A stretch of 64,000 nt of DNA from Pseudomonas quercus (GCF_012033695.1 NZ_JAAVJI010000003.1:1-64000), one strand, 5' to 3'; positions 17,903 through 26,255 are shown, numbered from the stretch's first letter. Numbers and translations are program-made. The notes: a model not told the origin generated them from the sequence alone.

Positions 17903-18253
17903 ATGAGCCTCGCACCACACACATTCTTCAAATGCCTTGGAGACGAAACCCGCGCCCGGATCATGCTCATGCTTTCGGCTGAAGGTGAGCTTTGCGTGTG
18001 CGAGTTGATCTGGGCACTGGACGATAACCAGTCGAAGGTTTCGCGGCACTTGGCCCAACTGCGTGCCTGCGGGTTACTCGCGGATCGAAGGCAAGGTCAG
18101 TGGGTTTACTACCGCCTGCACCCCGAGCTTGAACAGTGGGCACTGGATGTTCTGAACGTCACTATGCAGGCACACCAGTGCTGGGTTAACGATCATCAAG
18201 GACGGCTGGCCTCCATGGAAGACAGACCCGTGCGCCAAGCCTCCTGCTGCTGA
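17903..18253 (+). CDS. arsR: ArsR-family arsenite-responsive repressor
   Basis: A 116-residue winged-helix repressor. The metal-binding motif ELCVCEL (about residues 29-35, cysteines 31 and 33) precedes the recognition helix QSKVSRHLAQLRACGLL, and RQGQWVYYRL forms the wing; the C terminus ends in CC. This matches arsenite-binding ArsR of pseudomonad ars operons. The AT-rich stretch 17850-17895 before it is the probable promoter/operator. The structural ars genes are gone: only the first codons of arsB follow. Confidence 0.88.
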   Translation: MSLAPHTFFKCLGDETRARIMLMLSAEGELCVCELIWALDDNQSKVSRHLAQLRACGLLADRRQGQWVYYRLHPELEQWALDVLNVTMQAHQCWVNDHQGRLASMEDRPVRQASCC

Positions 18254-18275
18254 CCTCCTGACCTGGAACATACCC

Positions 18276-18317
18276 ATGCTCATCGCAGCATCGATTTTCG
18301 TAGTTACGCTCGTCTTT
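18276..18317 (+). pseudogene. arsB: arsB 5' remnant (about 14 codons)
   Basis: Starts MLIAASIFVVTLVF, which matches the first membrane helix of ArsB arsenite pumps, in the right place just after arsR. The reading frame then runs straight into IstB sequence, so an IS21-family insertion plus deletion removed the rest of the pump. Confidence 0.65.
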
Positions 18318-18455
18318 GTTAAAGAAAAATGGTAAGACCTGTTCTCTGACTCCACGATTGCCGATGCAATTCTTGACCGTATCGTTCACAAGTCCCACAT
18401 CATCGAACTGAAAGGCGAATCAATGCGAAGGATCAAAAATCGAAAACGGTCGTAA
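18318..18455 (+). pseudogene. istB: IS21-family istB 3' remnant
   Basis: Reads [21 protein letters not shown] and on to [11 protein letters not shown]: the C-terminal tail of the IstB helper ATPase of IS21 elements. The usual Trp-Tyr-Asp has become Trp-stop-Asp (TAA at 18333). It ends at 18455, just ahead of IS21-type end repeats, as expected for the right end of such an element. Confidence 0.7.
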
Positions 18456-18471
18456 GAGCATCTGACGCTTG

Positions 18472-18540
18472 CCCAGGTGGGCAATACGAATGCAAGTGGT
18501 CAAGTTGAATGCAAACAGATGGGAAAATACAACGCAATCA
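18472..18540 (+). repeat. IS21-type right-end repeats
   Basis: Two to three imperfect copies at about 23-bp period; the best is GTGGTCAAGTTGAATGCAAA at 18496. They directly follow the istB tail. The remaining bases up to 18860 hold no gene I can support. Confidence 0.55.
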
Positions 18541-18866
18541 GCTTTTTTAAGTAATTTGTCCCTAGCGGAATTAAACTTTTTGCTATGTTCCTTGTATCAT
18601 CCTACCCTAATCAGATCTGTGGGTTGAAACCGTAATAAATCCCAGTCCCGCTGCTAGCCCCTATTGAAGTTTAACAGTCCAGAGGTGATCCAGATGGGCT
18701 GTGTAGATGGGGCTTAGTATCTGGATGCTTCATACCCCAGTGTGGCGTTACGGGAATACGTCCAGGGTGTACGGTGCCTCGGCCCCATTTTTCTTTGACA
18801 TGATCCATCAAAGCTTTATGAGGCGCGGCGGCTGTATGTTGGCGAAAATATCAGGTGTGTACTTTT

Positions 18867-18905
18867 CTGGCTTGCGCCACTGACAAAGCCAGTGGCGCAA
18901 GCCAG
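18867..18905. terminator. 16-bp perfect stem hairpin
   Basis: CTGGCTTGCGCCACTG (18867-18882) is the exact reverse complement of 18890-18905, with a 7-base loop. It sits 18 bp after the stop of the YxYxxxD gene (minus strand) and is probably its terminator, although no U-tract is present on that strand. Confidence 0.6.
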
Positions 18906-18923
18906 CCAGTTAATTATGTGATG

Positions 18924-19304
18924 TTACGGCTTGGCAACGTGCCAGACCTGATTGACGCCGTCACCGGTTGTATCCCCTGGCTTGGTATCTTTGACCCAGC
19001 TGTAAAGTGGCATGCCTTTGTATGCCCATTGTTTTGTGCCATCGTCTCGAGTGACGACAGAGTAATCATGACCCGCTTTCGCGTCTGCGGATACCGGTAA
19101 AGGTGGCCAGTTTGCAGCGCATGGCCCATTGCAGACCGACTTGCCCGAGGTGTCCTTGCCGAAGGTATAAAGAGTCATTCCTTTCGCGTCTACGAGTACT
19201 TTTCCCTTGTCCGTTTCAGCCAGCTTGACTGGCGCATCGGCGACCGCCAAACCCGACATGCAGCAGGCGGCAACAGCGACGGTGAGAATCATTTTTTTGA
19301 ACAT
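18924..19304 (-). CDS. Secreted YxYxxxD-motif protein (COG4315)
   Basis: A 126-residue exported protein: signal peptide at residues 1-22 ending AVA-DA, then two copies of the Yx(F/W/Y)xxD motif (LYTFGKD and LYSWVKD), a CNGPC cysteine pair and a C-terminal VWHV. The family is common in bacteria near stress and metal genes; its function is unknown. In this island it lies between the ars remnant and the beta-propeller gene. Confidence 0.82.
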   Translation of the reverse strand: MFKKMILTVAVAACCMSGLAVADAPVKLAETDKGKVLVDAKGMTLYTFGKDTSGKSVCNGPCAANWPPLPVSADAKAGHDYSVVTRDDGTKQWAYKGMPLYSWVKDTKPGDTTGDGVNQVWHVAKP

Positions 19305-19632
19305 ATGTATTTCCTTTGGTCATTTTTAATTTTTAGAAGACCCACCTGCTATTTGAAACAGCAGGCGATCAGACAGTAGACGAGCCACAAACAGGTTAAT
19401 TCGATTCCATAGAAAAAACGTCCCGATATCATTTTTTTGCTGGAATACTGGGCTCCCCCCCCCCGACCCTGTGCCTTCCTCAATTGAGCAAAGCGACGCT
19501 CACGGTCAAGCATCACTAGCTCAGCTCAATGAGCGACGGCGATTCATCATCCAGAACTCATCACTTTCACTCATTATTATTCACTTGGTCGTGGAGTATC
19601 AGCAGGCCCCCATGAAGGCCTGCGCTGTTCAA
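19305..19632. other. 328-bp interval with a run of 10 cytosines
   Basis: Separates the YxYxxxD gene from the propeller gene. It contains ten consecutive C at 19455-19464; no gene or clear promoter is evident. Confidence 0.4.
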
Positions 19633-20625
19633 TCAGTCGGCCTTGAGCGTCGACACCACCTTGTTGCTGGCGAGATCGACTGTGGAGATACTCAAGTCCT
19701 CGTTGAGGACATAAGCCTTCGACTTGTCTTTGGTGAAGACAATGGCCTGGCGGGGTGCCTTCAAACCGGTCACAGTGGTCGTCACTTTCAGGGTTTTGGT
19801 GTCGATCACTGAAAGGCTGTTGTCACCGAGGTTACCCGAGTAGACGTGCAGCCCGTCTGGAGTCAGGGCTGCGCCGTAGGGGTCTTTGCCCACCATGACG
19901 GTGGTTGTGATGGCGCGTTTTTGAGTGTCGACAACGGCGATGCTGTTACTGCCGCTGTTAGCCGCGTACAGCGTATTGCCGTCCGCCGATAGGGAGATGG
20001 CGCGCAGCTTGTTGAAGCCAGTGATCTCACCTTCGATGGTATTGGTCTTGCTGTCGACCAAGGTAATCTTGTCCCCAAGAAAGTTGGTGACATAGACGGT
20101 TTTGCCGTCAGGGCTTACCCGGATACCTTGGCGCGGTTGGGAGAAGCCAGGTACCACAGCTACTGGCCGCTGGTGATCAAGGTCAATGACCGACAGCGTG
20201 CTGGCCGCTTCATTGTTGACGTAGAGCAGGCTTCCGTCCTTGCTAAGTGTGGTACCAAAAGCACCTGCGCCCAACGGAATATCTGCGATCACTTTCAAAG
20301 TCTTGGTGTCAATCTTGCGCACGACCCCCAAACTGCTGTCGGAGAGGTAGAACACATCGCCAGTTGGCGAAAACACAATATTTCGCGGCGTGACGTAGCC
20401 GGTGAGAACCTGGCGAACCTTACCGGTTTTCAAATCATAAACCACTACATCTGGACGCTGACTGTAAGAGACCACCGCCGTCGTTTCATCAGGGCTGACG
20501 GCCAGCGAGTTGTTGTGAATATCGCCGTCAAACGTCCAGCGATCTTCCGCGGCCCACGCGCTCATCGTTGTGGCCAACGCAACACCCAACGTCAGGGCTG
20601 TGACGGTTTTCTTTATCACATTCAT
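19633..20625 (-). CDS. YncE-type seven-bladed beta-propeller, periplasmic
   Basis: A 330-residue protein with a signal peptide (1-25, cut after AWA) and about seven repeats of the form VxDxxTxKV...G.xPxGIxxSPDGxxxYVxN, e.g. RVSPDGKTVYVTNFLGD and SLSADGNTLYAANSGSN. This is the YncE/surface-layer-type beta-propeller family. In other bacteria such proteins bind peptides, DNA or redox partners, but no ligand can be deduced. Divergent from nothing; it is preceded by the LysR gene on the same strand, 158 bp away. Confidence 0.82.
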   Translation of the reverse strand: MNVIKKTVTALTLGVALATTMSAWAAEDRWTFDGDIHNNSLAVSPDETTAVVSYSQRPDVVVYDLKTGKVRQVLTGYVTPRNIVFSPTGDVFYLSDSSLGVVRKIDTKTLKVIADIPLGAGAFGTTLSKDGSLLYVNNEAASTLSVIDLDHQRPVAVVPGFSQPRQGIRVSPDGKTVYVTNFLGDKITLVDSKTNTIEGEITGFNKLRAISLSADGNTLYAANSGSNSIAVVDTQKRAITTTVMVGKDPYGAALTPDGLHVYSGNLGDNSLSVIDTKTLKVTTTVTGLKAPRQAIVFTKDKSKAYVLNEDLSISTVDLASNKVVSTLKAD

Positions 20626-20783
20626 CAGAGTTTCCTCATAAGGGTAAGCAAGGCATCCAGTCGCGCCTTGGCAAAGACAACTCGTTCATCGCTGCAGGGC
20701 AATGAGTTGACCTTATGCGTCTTTGATAAATTCCGGAAACAACTTGTTTTGGTAGCTCTTACCTGTTTTATAAATAGGTCTGG

Positions 20784-21680
20784 CTACCTCTGGCTCACGA
20801 ATTGACTGCAATGTTCCCAGAATCGCTCAAGCCCAGGCGAGATGTATTTGTCCCGGTGGCGGATCAGAAAAAACCGTCGTGTCAGTGCAGGCAGGGAGTG
20901 CGGCAGTTGAACCAGGGCTTCAGAGGCCAGTAGATCCCGAACGACCCAGCGGGACAGGCAACTGATGCCGATGCCTTGTGCGAGGGTATGCTTGATGGCC
21001 TCTGAACTGCCGATCTGGCGCGTTTCGGCGAGATCGTGCAGATGACGCAGCAGCAGTTGTTCGACTTCTTCGCGGGTACCAGAACCTGGCTCGCGCAGTA
21101 GCCATTCAGCAGTACGAAGGTCGTCAAGTGTGACCTGCTGCTTTATTGCCAAGGGGTGCCGTTGGCCTGCGACAATAAGCAGCTCATCAACAAGCCAAGG
21201 CTCGGCACTGAGTTCGGGGAGGTGGCAAGGCCCCTCGATCAGGCCCATATCAATCTCGAAATCGGCGACTCGTCTTGCGACCGCCATGCTATTGGCCATG
21301 TCGACATCGACCCTCAAATGTGATGCTGATCGACGCAGCTCACCGAGAATCAATGGCAGAACATAATTGCCTATCGTGGTACTGCATCCTACCCGCAAGC
21401 GTGTTTTCAGCCCGGCATGGCCTGGTAAGAAACTGGCCTCTATCTGTTGTGCATTCTCAAGCATCCTTCTGGCTTGAGGCAGTAAGGCATAGCCGTTATC
21501 GTTCAGCACTAAACGCTTGCCGACACGGTCGAACAGCCTGGTATCCAAGGCACTTTCCAACTCGTTCAGTGCGGCGCTGGTTGCAGATTGGGACAGTGAC
21601 ACCGAAATGGCTGCGCTGGTGGTGCTACCGTGCTGCGCGACGGCGCAGAAAATTTGTAGCTGACGTAGGCTTAGCTTCAA
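20784..21680 (-). CDS. LysR-family regulator of the SLAC1/TDT transporter
   Basis: A 298-residue LysR regulator (HTH at about 1-60: LRQLQIFCAVAQHGSTTSAAISVSLSQSATS). The effector domain contains STTIGNYVLP and EPGSGTREEVE, as in the CysB/YeiE-like branch. It is divergent from the TDT transporter with a 117-bp gap, so control of that transporter is likely. Confidence 0.87.
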   Translation of the reverse strand: MKLSLRQLQIFCAVAQHGSTTSAAISVSLSQSATSAALNELESALDTRLFDRVGKRLVLNDNGYALLPQARRMLENAQQIEASFLPGHAGLKTRLRVGCSTTIGNYVLPLILGELRRSASHLRVDVDMANSMAVARRVADFEIDMGLIEGPCHLPELSAEPWLVDELLIVAGQRHPLAIKQQVTLDDLRTAEWLLREPGSGTREEVEQLLLRHLHDLAETRQIGSSEAIKHTLAQGIGISCLSRWVVRDLLASEALVQLPHSLPALTRRFFLIRHRDKYISPGLERFWEHCSQFVSQR

Positions 21681-21797
21681 GAAATCTACCTTCTTAATAG
21701 GTAATGTAAACCTATACTATCCGTTTTTACCGCTATCCCCATCAAGCTATACTTCAACCATGTCATATTGAAGGCACACTGAAGCGGGAGCGCGAAA

Positions 21798-22967
21798 ATG
21801 AGTGATACACGACTCGCAGCTATCATGGGCGGCAGCCATCCCCTGGCGGCCTTGTCCAATCCACGAGAAGCGATCCGGCAGTTCACACCCAACTGGTTCG
21901 CCGCCACGATGGGCACCGGGATTCTGGCTCTGGCTCTGGGCCAACTGCCTTTTGCTGCGCAGTGGCCCAAAGCGTTAGGGGAAGCTTTGTGGTTTTTTAA
22001 TATCGTGCTGTTTTGCCTGTTTACGCTGATGTACGCGAGCCGATGGGTGTTGTTCTTCGATGAGGCCAAACAGATCTTCGGCCACTCCACTGTATCGATG
22101 TTTTTTGGAACCATCCCCATGGGATTGGCGACCATCATCAACGGTTTTCTCCTTTATGGTTTGCCACGCTGGGGGGATGGGGTAGTCGCTTTAGCGGAAG
22201 TGTTGTGGTGGATCGATGTCGCCATGGCATTGGCCTGCGGGGTGCTGATCCCTTACATGATGTTTACCCGTCAGCAGCACAGCATCGATCAGATGACAGC
22301 GGTATGGTTGCTGCCAGTAGTTGCGGCTGAGGTGGCTGCCGCGAGTGGCGGTCTATTGGCTCCGCACCTCGCTGACGCTAGCGCACAGTTCACCATGCTC
22401 ATCACCAGCTACGTGCTGTGGGCCTACTCGGTGCCCGTCGCCTTGAGCATCCTGGTGATCCTGTTACTGCGCATGGCGCTGCACAAACTACCTCATGAAA
22501 GCATGGCAGCATCGAGCTGGCTGTCTTTAGGGCCGATCGGTACCGGAGCTTTGGGGATGTTGGTGCTGGGCAACGATGCTCCAGCGATCTTTGCTGCTCA
22601 TGGAATGGCAAGCATCGGCGTCGTAGCCGAGGGCATTGGCTTGATCGGTGGTGTGCTGTTCTGGGGGCTGGGATTGTGGTGGATGGTATTGGCGCTGCTA
22701 ATTACCGGGCGCTACTTCAGGGAGGGCATCCCCTTCAACCTCGGCTGGTGGGGCTTCACCTTTCCGCTGGGAGTGTACGCCGTAACAACCCTCAAATTGG
22801 GCTCTATGCTGCACCTCACGTTCTTTAGCTTCTTTGGCGTGGCACTGGTGTTGATGCTCACCGTCATGTGGATGATCGTCGCGGCCAAAACCCTGGCGGG
22901 TGCCTATCGCGGCAACTTGTTCGTCTCGCCGTGTATTGCCTCACTGAACAAGGCGGGCAAAACCTGA
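21798..22967 (+). CDS. SLAC1/TehA-type (TDT family) anion transporter
   Basis: A 389-residue membrane protein with about ten hydrophobic helices. The TDT hallmark FTPNWFAATMGTGILALAL lies near residues 29-47, with PIGTGALGMLVLG and FNLGWWGFTFPLGVYA further on. Members move tellurite, C4-dicarboxylates, sulfite or halides. In an island with fluoride and arsenic genes an anion exporter fits, but the substrate is not shown. The first methionine at 21798 follows GCGGGAGCGCGAAA, an acceptable ribosome site. Confidence 0.85.
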   Translation: MSDTRLAAIMGGSHPLAALSNPREAIRQFTPNWFAATMGTGILALALGQLPFAAQWPKALGEALWFFNIVLFCLFTLMYASRWVLFFDEAKQIFGHSTVSMFFGTIPMGLATIINGFLLYGLPRWGDGVVALAEVLWWIDVAMALACGVLIPYMMFTRQQHSIDQMTAVWLLPVVAAEVAAASGGLLAPHLADASAQFTMLITSYVLWAYSVPVALSILVILLLRMALHKLPHESMAASSWLSLGPIGTGALGMLVLGNDAPAIFAAHGMASIGVVAEGIGLIGGVLFWGLGLWWMVLALLITGRYFREGIPFNLGWWGFTFPLGVYAVTTLKLGSMLHLTFFSFFGVALVLMLTVMWMIVAAKTLAGAYRGNLFVSPCIASLNKAGKT

Positions 22968-22975
22968 GCCTTTGG

Positions 22976-23578
22976 CTACTCGATCGACTGTTTGGCGTGA
23001 TGCAATGTGGACAAAATGCGCTGCCTAACATTCGGGTGAGTGCAAACAGAAAGGGGACTGGGGTGTGGCATTTTCAGCAATGAAAAGTCAGGGAAGGCGA
23101 GCCGAACACGCGGTATGGCTTTCTGGGCAACACGTCCGGCAAATACGATAGTGACGAGATCAGGAAAAAGCGTCAGTAGCGTGATCAGCATCTCGATACC
23201 TTCGTCGATTTGCGCTCTGCGGAGCGCACCCTTGGGCTTTTCGAGATCTGGTAGCCAAGGGTACAAATTCCAAAGGACGGTTTCGTGACGTGCCAGTCCA
23301 ACCTGCTCAATGAAACCTTTGAGGTTGCGTTGTGCAGGCCCCGCATTGTCTCTTGAGACGTACCGTGGAAGACTGATCGTTCGAGCGGGCGATTCCAACA
23401 AAATCAATACCCTTGCGAAGACGCCGCCATCCAGCGGATCGAAATACGGTAATGTTCTTTCGCCCGTTGACTGGGCCGTTACCCAGCGCGTCAATTCAGC
23501 AATTTTCGGCAGCAGCAAAAAGTCTTTTCTTTCCTTCAGAGAAATTTCCTGATCTGCGCTCTTCTGATTGAGTAACAC
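22976..23578 (-). CDS. Uracil-DNA glycosylase superfamily protein
   Basis: A 200-residue protein with the two UDG-fold signatures: VLILLESPARTI...RDNAGPAQRNLKGF with VLWNLYPWL, and the C-terminal MPHPSPLS loop that flips the base. It belongs to the UDG-like family without an obvious family-1 water-activating motif, so repair of uracil or another lesion is inferred. The GTG start at 23578 overlaps the stop of a 51-codon frame (TAGTG), so the two may be co-translated. Confidence 0.72.
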   Translation of the reverse strand: MLLNQKSADQEISLKERKDFLLLPKIAELTRWVTAQSTGERTLPYFDPLDGGVFARVLILLESPARTISLPRYVSRDNAGPAQRNLKGFIEQVGLARHETVLWNLYPWLPDLEKPKGALRRAQIDEGIEMLITLLTLFPDLVTIVFAGRVAQKAIPRVRLAFPDFSLLKMPHPSPLSVCTHPNVRQRILSTLHHAKQSIE

Positions 23579-23733
23579 TACTTGGAAGCCTCCCTCTGCA
23601 GGTTGTACGCCGCTACCGATTTACGAATCTCTTCCCGCACCTCATCTGCGTTCCCCCAACGCCCCATCTTCAACCATTTACCTCGCTCCAATCCCTTGCA
23701 GTTTTCAAAAAATGCTGAATCTGAGCGAGTCAT
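23578..23733 (-). CDS. Possible 51-residue protein coupled to the UDG gene
   Basis: ATG at 23733, reads MTRSDSAFFENCKGLERGKW and ends NLQREASK, stop overlapping the UDG start. Composition looks coding (charged, with a helix at the end), but no family is recognised. The overlap is the main support. Confidence 0.4.
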   Translation of the reverse strand: MTRSDSAFFENCKGLERGKWLKMGRWGNADEVREEIRKSVAAYNLQREASK

Positions 23734-23812
23734 AGCGCGGGAGCTCGCACCTTGCGCAACTCGTCAGCGTGGTTGCGCAAAGGTGCGCAGCGTTTCATCG
23801 TGATGACGCATA

Positions 23813-24037
23813 TCACCGAGCTCCGGGTAATGATGGGAAATGCTTGGCCCGGTAAATAGCCTGCAGAATCAGCTTGAGCATCATCTGCTCAATCTTATCT
23901 TTTTGGGCGACTTTAAGAAGGTGTTGGGCAAGCCCGGGCACACTCAGGTGGTGCCAGAAATTTGTAACTCGAGCCCGGCTAGCGCCAGTGACATAGAGCT
24001 GCAAAACTGTCAGGCGATCTTGGCGATGTCCGGTCAT
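23813..24037 (-). CDS. 74-codon ORF overlapping the clcF stop (KaiB-like start)
   Basis: Begins with an ATGA overlap at the end of the CLC gene. Residues about 9-19 (LTVLQLYVTGA) resemble the first strand of KaiB-like thioredoxin-fold proteins, which are often encoded in small operons. The remainder does not follow that family; a frameshift may have occurred. Either a decayed kaiB-like gene or a chance ORF. Confidence 0.3.
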   Translation of the reverse strand: MTGHRQDRLTVLQLYVTGASRARVTNFWHHLSVPGLAQHLLKVAQKDKIEQMMLKLILQAIYRAKHFPSLPGAR

Positions 24038-25380
24038 TTCTCTTCCCTGATAGGAGCCACTTTCCGCTCGCTGGCAGATTCACTTTGAGCATGAAATTGC
24101 TTGATATCTGAGAGCCGGATTTCCTCCGGCAGAGGACGGTGATGTTTGCTGTGACCCACGCGCTGGGCGTGATAGATCCCGGTATGCCCGGATACGAGGT
24201 AACTTGAGATACAGGCAATGGCTGCAAGCGGAGCAATTTCAGGGCCGAAGAGCTCCATGGCCATGACAATGGTTGCCAGTGGCGTATTAGCTGCGCCAGC
24301 GAAGACGGCGACAAAACCGATACCAGCCAGCATGCCGAAGGGGAGATGTAATAGGGGCGCTAGCGCGTTCCCCAAGGTGGCTCCAATGTAAAACAGCGGA
24401 GTGACTTCGCCGCCCTTGAATCCAGTCCCCAGGGAGACAACGGTGAACAACATCTTTCCAAGCCAGTCCCAAGGATCCATTGGCATGTGAAAGGATTGGA
24501 CGATGCTCGGAATGCCCAGTCCGATGTATTTATCGACGTCGATATAATGGTTACCACTGAGCGCCCACACGGCGACTGCGATCAGCAGGCCTCCGGCGAA
24601 GGGGCGTAATGGCGAATAGGAGATAAGTCGTTTAACGAAAGCCCCGAGCTTATGGGTGGCCGTCGCGAATAGAAGGCCAGTGAGGCCGAAGATAATCCCT
24701 GCAGCTACCACAGCCATGACGCTCCAGAGCTGCACGGGAACCACTTCGCCAATGACGTAATGCGTATGAACCACTCCCCAGGCTTGCCCCACTTGGTCAG
24801 CAACGATTGCCGCAACCACGCAAGGGAAAAGAGCGTCGTAACGCATTCGTCCGATGGCCAACACTTCAAGTCCGAACAAAGCCCCGGCAAGAGGGGTGCC
24901 GAAGACGGACGCAAAGCCAGCACTGATACCGGCCATGAGAATCACCCGGCGATCTTCGCGGCGTAGCCGAAAGACATGCGTCAGTTGATCAGCAAGAGCC
25001 CCGCCCATCTGCACCGCCGTTCCCTCACGTCCCACAGATGCACCGAAGAGGTGGGAAACCACGGTTCCGATTAGCACCATCGGCACAATGCGCACAGGCA
25101 CGATCTTCTTAGGATCATGGATCTCATCGATGATCAGGTTGTTTCCGGCATCAACGGGTTTGCCTATCAAGTGATACGCAAGTCCCACGGCGAAGCCAGC
25201 AACTGGCAGGAGCCAGAGCACCCAGGGATGGGCTTCTCGCCATTGGGTGGCATGATCCAAAGAAAGAAGGAATAACGCAGAGGCAGAGCCTGCCAAAAGA
25301 GCTACAAGACCAGCAAGCGCAAGCCATTTCGCAATATAGGGCAGTAAGTCGAGTTGTTCAGGTCGTCGAAATTTAGACAT
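24034..25380 (-). CDS. clcF: CLC-F fluoride/proton antiporter
   Basis: A 448-residue CLC protein of the fluoride-specific branch. Instead of the chloride-CLC GSGIP loop it has GNNL (about residues 79-82, DAGNNLIIDEIHDP), and GREGTAVQMG (about 117-126) replaces the usual GREGP; both are known CLC-F marks. About a dozen membrane segments. It expels fluoride in exchange for protons. Start taken at the ATG at 25380; a GTG four codons earlier is possible. A fluoride riboswitch and its switching hairpin lie directly upstream, and DUF190 and a crcB remnant precede it on the same strand. Confidence 0.88.
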   Translation of the reverse strand: MSKFRRPEQLDLLPYIAKWLALAGLVALLAGSASALFLLSLDHATQWREAHPWVLWLLPVAGFAVGLAYHLIGKPVDAGNNLIIDEIHDPKKIVPVRIVPMVLIGTVVSHLFGASVGREGTAVQMGGALADQLTHVFRLRREDRRVILMAGISAGFASVFGTPLAGALFGLEVLAIGRMRYDALFPCVVAAIVADQVGQAWGVVHTHYVIGEVVPVQLWSVMAVVAAGIIFGLTGLLFATATHKLGAFVKRLISYSPLRPFAGGLLIAVAVWALSGNHYIDVDKYIGLGIPSIVQSFHMPMDPWDWLGKMLFTVVSLGTGFKGGEVTPLFYIGATLGNALAPLLHLPFGMLAGIGFVAVFAGAANTPLATIVMAMELFGPEIAPLAAIACISSYLVSGHTGIYHAQRVGHSKHHRPLPEEIRLSDIKQFHAQSESASERKVAPIREEK

Positions 25381-25436
25381 TTGGCCAGCCACAAAAAGTA
25401 AGTAGGCCTGACCAAAAAGGGATTCTGAGCGCGAAC

Positions 25437-25471
25437 GCCTACAGACCTGGTTTGATCAGGTTTCTGTAGGC
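25437..25471 (-). terminator. Riboswitch expression-platform hairpin
   Basis: On the minus strand GCCTACAG and CTGTAGGC form the outer stem, with an inner AACCTG/CAGGT stem. The 5' arm GCCTAC overlaps the 3' strand of the fluoride aptamer, so ligand binding would compete with hairpin formation. A weak T-run (CCCTTTTTGG) follows 14 bases later. Confidence 0.6.
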
Positions 25472-25530
25472 ATCATCAGCTGCTACGGGCGCAGCGGTTG
25501 GTTAATGGAGGAATGCCATCTCCAATGCGC
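25466..25530 (-). promoter_or_regulatory. Fluoride riboswitch (crcB RNA motif)
   Basis: Minus-strand sequence contains the conserved blocks of the crcB motif in order: GGAGATGGCATTCCTCC (25507-25523), an AACCGC-like internal element, and GCTGATGATGCCTAC (25466-25480). These form the pseudoknotted aptamer that binds fluoride through magnesium ions. It precedes clcF by 86 bp, giving fluoride-inducible expression. Confidence 0.85.
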
Positions 25531-25613
25531 CGATCTTAGCTAGCCCTGTCCAAAATGTAAAATCGTGTTACGGGAAGGCGTCGTCAAGTCACAGCTTATG
25601 AAAGCAGGCCAAA

Positions 25614-25937
25614 CTAGGTGGCATCTTTTCCGACGAAGCCCATCTCAATTGGGGTCTTTATGTAAAACAACGAGATATCCTCAAGCTCCAATCGCTTGAA
25701 CAACTTTTCCGATTCGTCCTCGGTGATGGCCATACGAATTTCGGTAGGCTGATCCGCCATTTCAAAAAAATGCGAGGAATGCAGCCGACCGGTATGCCCA
25801 AAGCCTTCAATATCTGTGGATAGGGTCGCACCTCGCAGTCCCATTTCTTTCGCCAAATCAACGATCCAGTCGCCGAGCATCTTTCCCTGATAGCGACGAT
25901 TCTGTTGGGTAAAGAAAGTCACCAGGAAACCTTTCAT
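25614..25937 (-). CDS. DUF190 protein of the fluoride module
   Basis: A 107-residue DUF190 protein, a PII-like small fold: GFLVTFFTQQNRRYQGKMLGDW at the start and an internal GATLSTDIEGFGHTGRLHSSHF, ending in YIKTPIEMGFVGKD. DUF190 genes are typical partners of crcB fluoride channels. Start at 25937 chosen because GAGGAG lies six bases upstream. It follows the crcB remnant by 10 bp, as in an intact crcB-DUF190 operon. Confidence 0.83.
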   Translation of the reverse strand: MKGFLVTFFTQQNRRYQGKMLGDWIVDLAKEMGLRGATLSTDIEGFGHTGRLHSSHFFEMADQPTEIRMAITEDESEKLFKRLELEDISLFYIKTPIEMGFVGKDAT

Positions 25938-25947
25938 GTTCATCTCC

Positions 25948-26109
25948 TCAGCGCGTGTCGAATATTTGATAGGACAGAAGCCCGGCAGCCGTCATTGCCA
26001 GCGAACCCACGACGTGTAGTGAAACTGAGCCGAGCACCCAGAACAGCCTGCCTTTCTGGATTAGGACAACGGTTTCTGCCGAAAACGTAAAAAAGGTAGT
26101 TAACCAATC
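25948..26109 (-). pseudogene. crcB: crcB 3' remnant (fluoride channel)
   Basis: Reads [14 protein letters not shown] and continues through [13 protein letters not shown] to a stop, which is the C-terminal third of CrcB/Fluc (family motif TTFSTFS, here TTFFTFS). The first two-thirds are missing; the break lies near 26110, about 80 bp from IS21-type end repeats. Frame and spacing to DUF190 are intact, so loss was recent or the fragment is carried passively. CLC-F may substitute for it. Confidence 0.75.
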
Positions 26110-26187
26110 ATAATCCTGTCCTGGATTGGGGACATGAAGCTAATACACCTACGCACCCTGTCCAAGGTTCACGTACGCATCATGTGC

Positions 26188-26255
26188 ACTGGTCAAGTCG
26201 GATGCAAACGACTGGTCAAGTCGAATGCAAACGGGTGGTCAAGTGAATGCAATTA
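26188..26255 (+). repeat. IS21-type end: three 23-bp-period repeats
   Basis: ACTGGTCAAGTCGGATGCAA begins at 26188, with further copies at 26211 and 26234. It matches the repeats after the istB tail at 18.5 kb, in the same orientation, and is inverted relative to the array at 17590. Confidence 0.6.

Noticed and set aside
24034..25380. Annotation as chloride channel ClcA/EriC
   Set aside because: GNNL and GREGT motifs plus the fluoride riboswitch and DUF190 context point to the fluoride branch.
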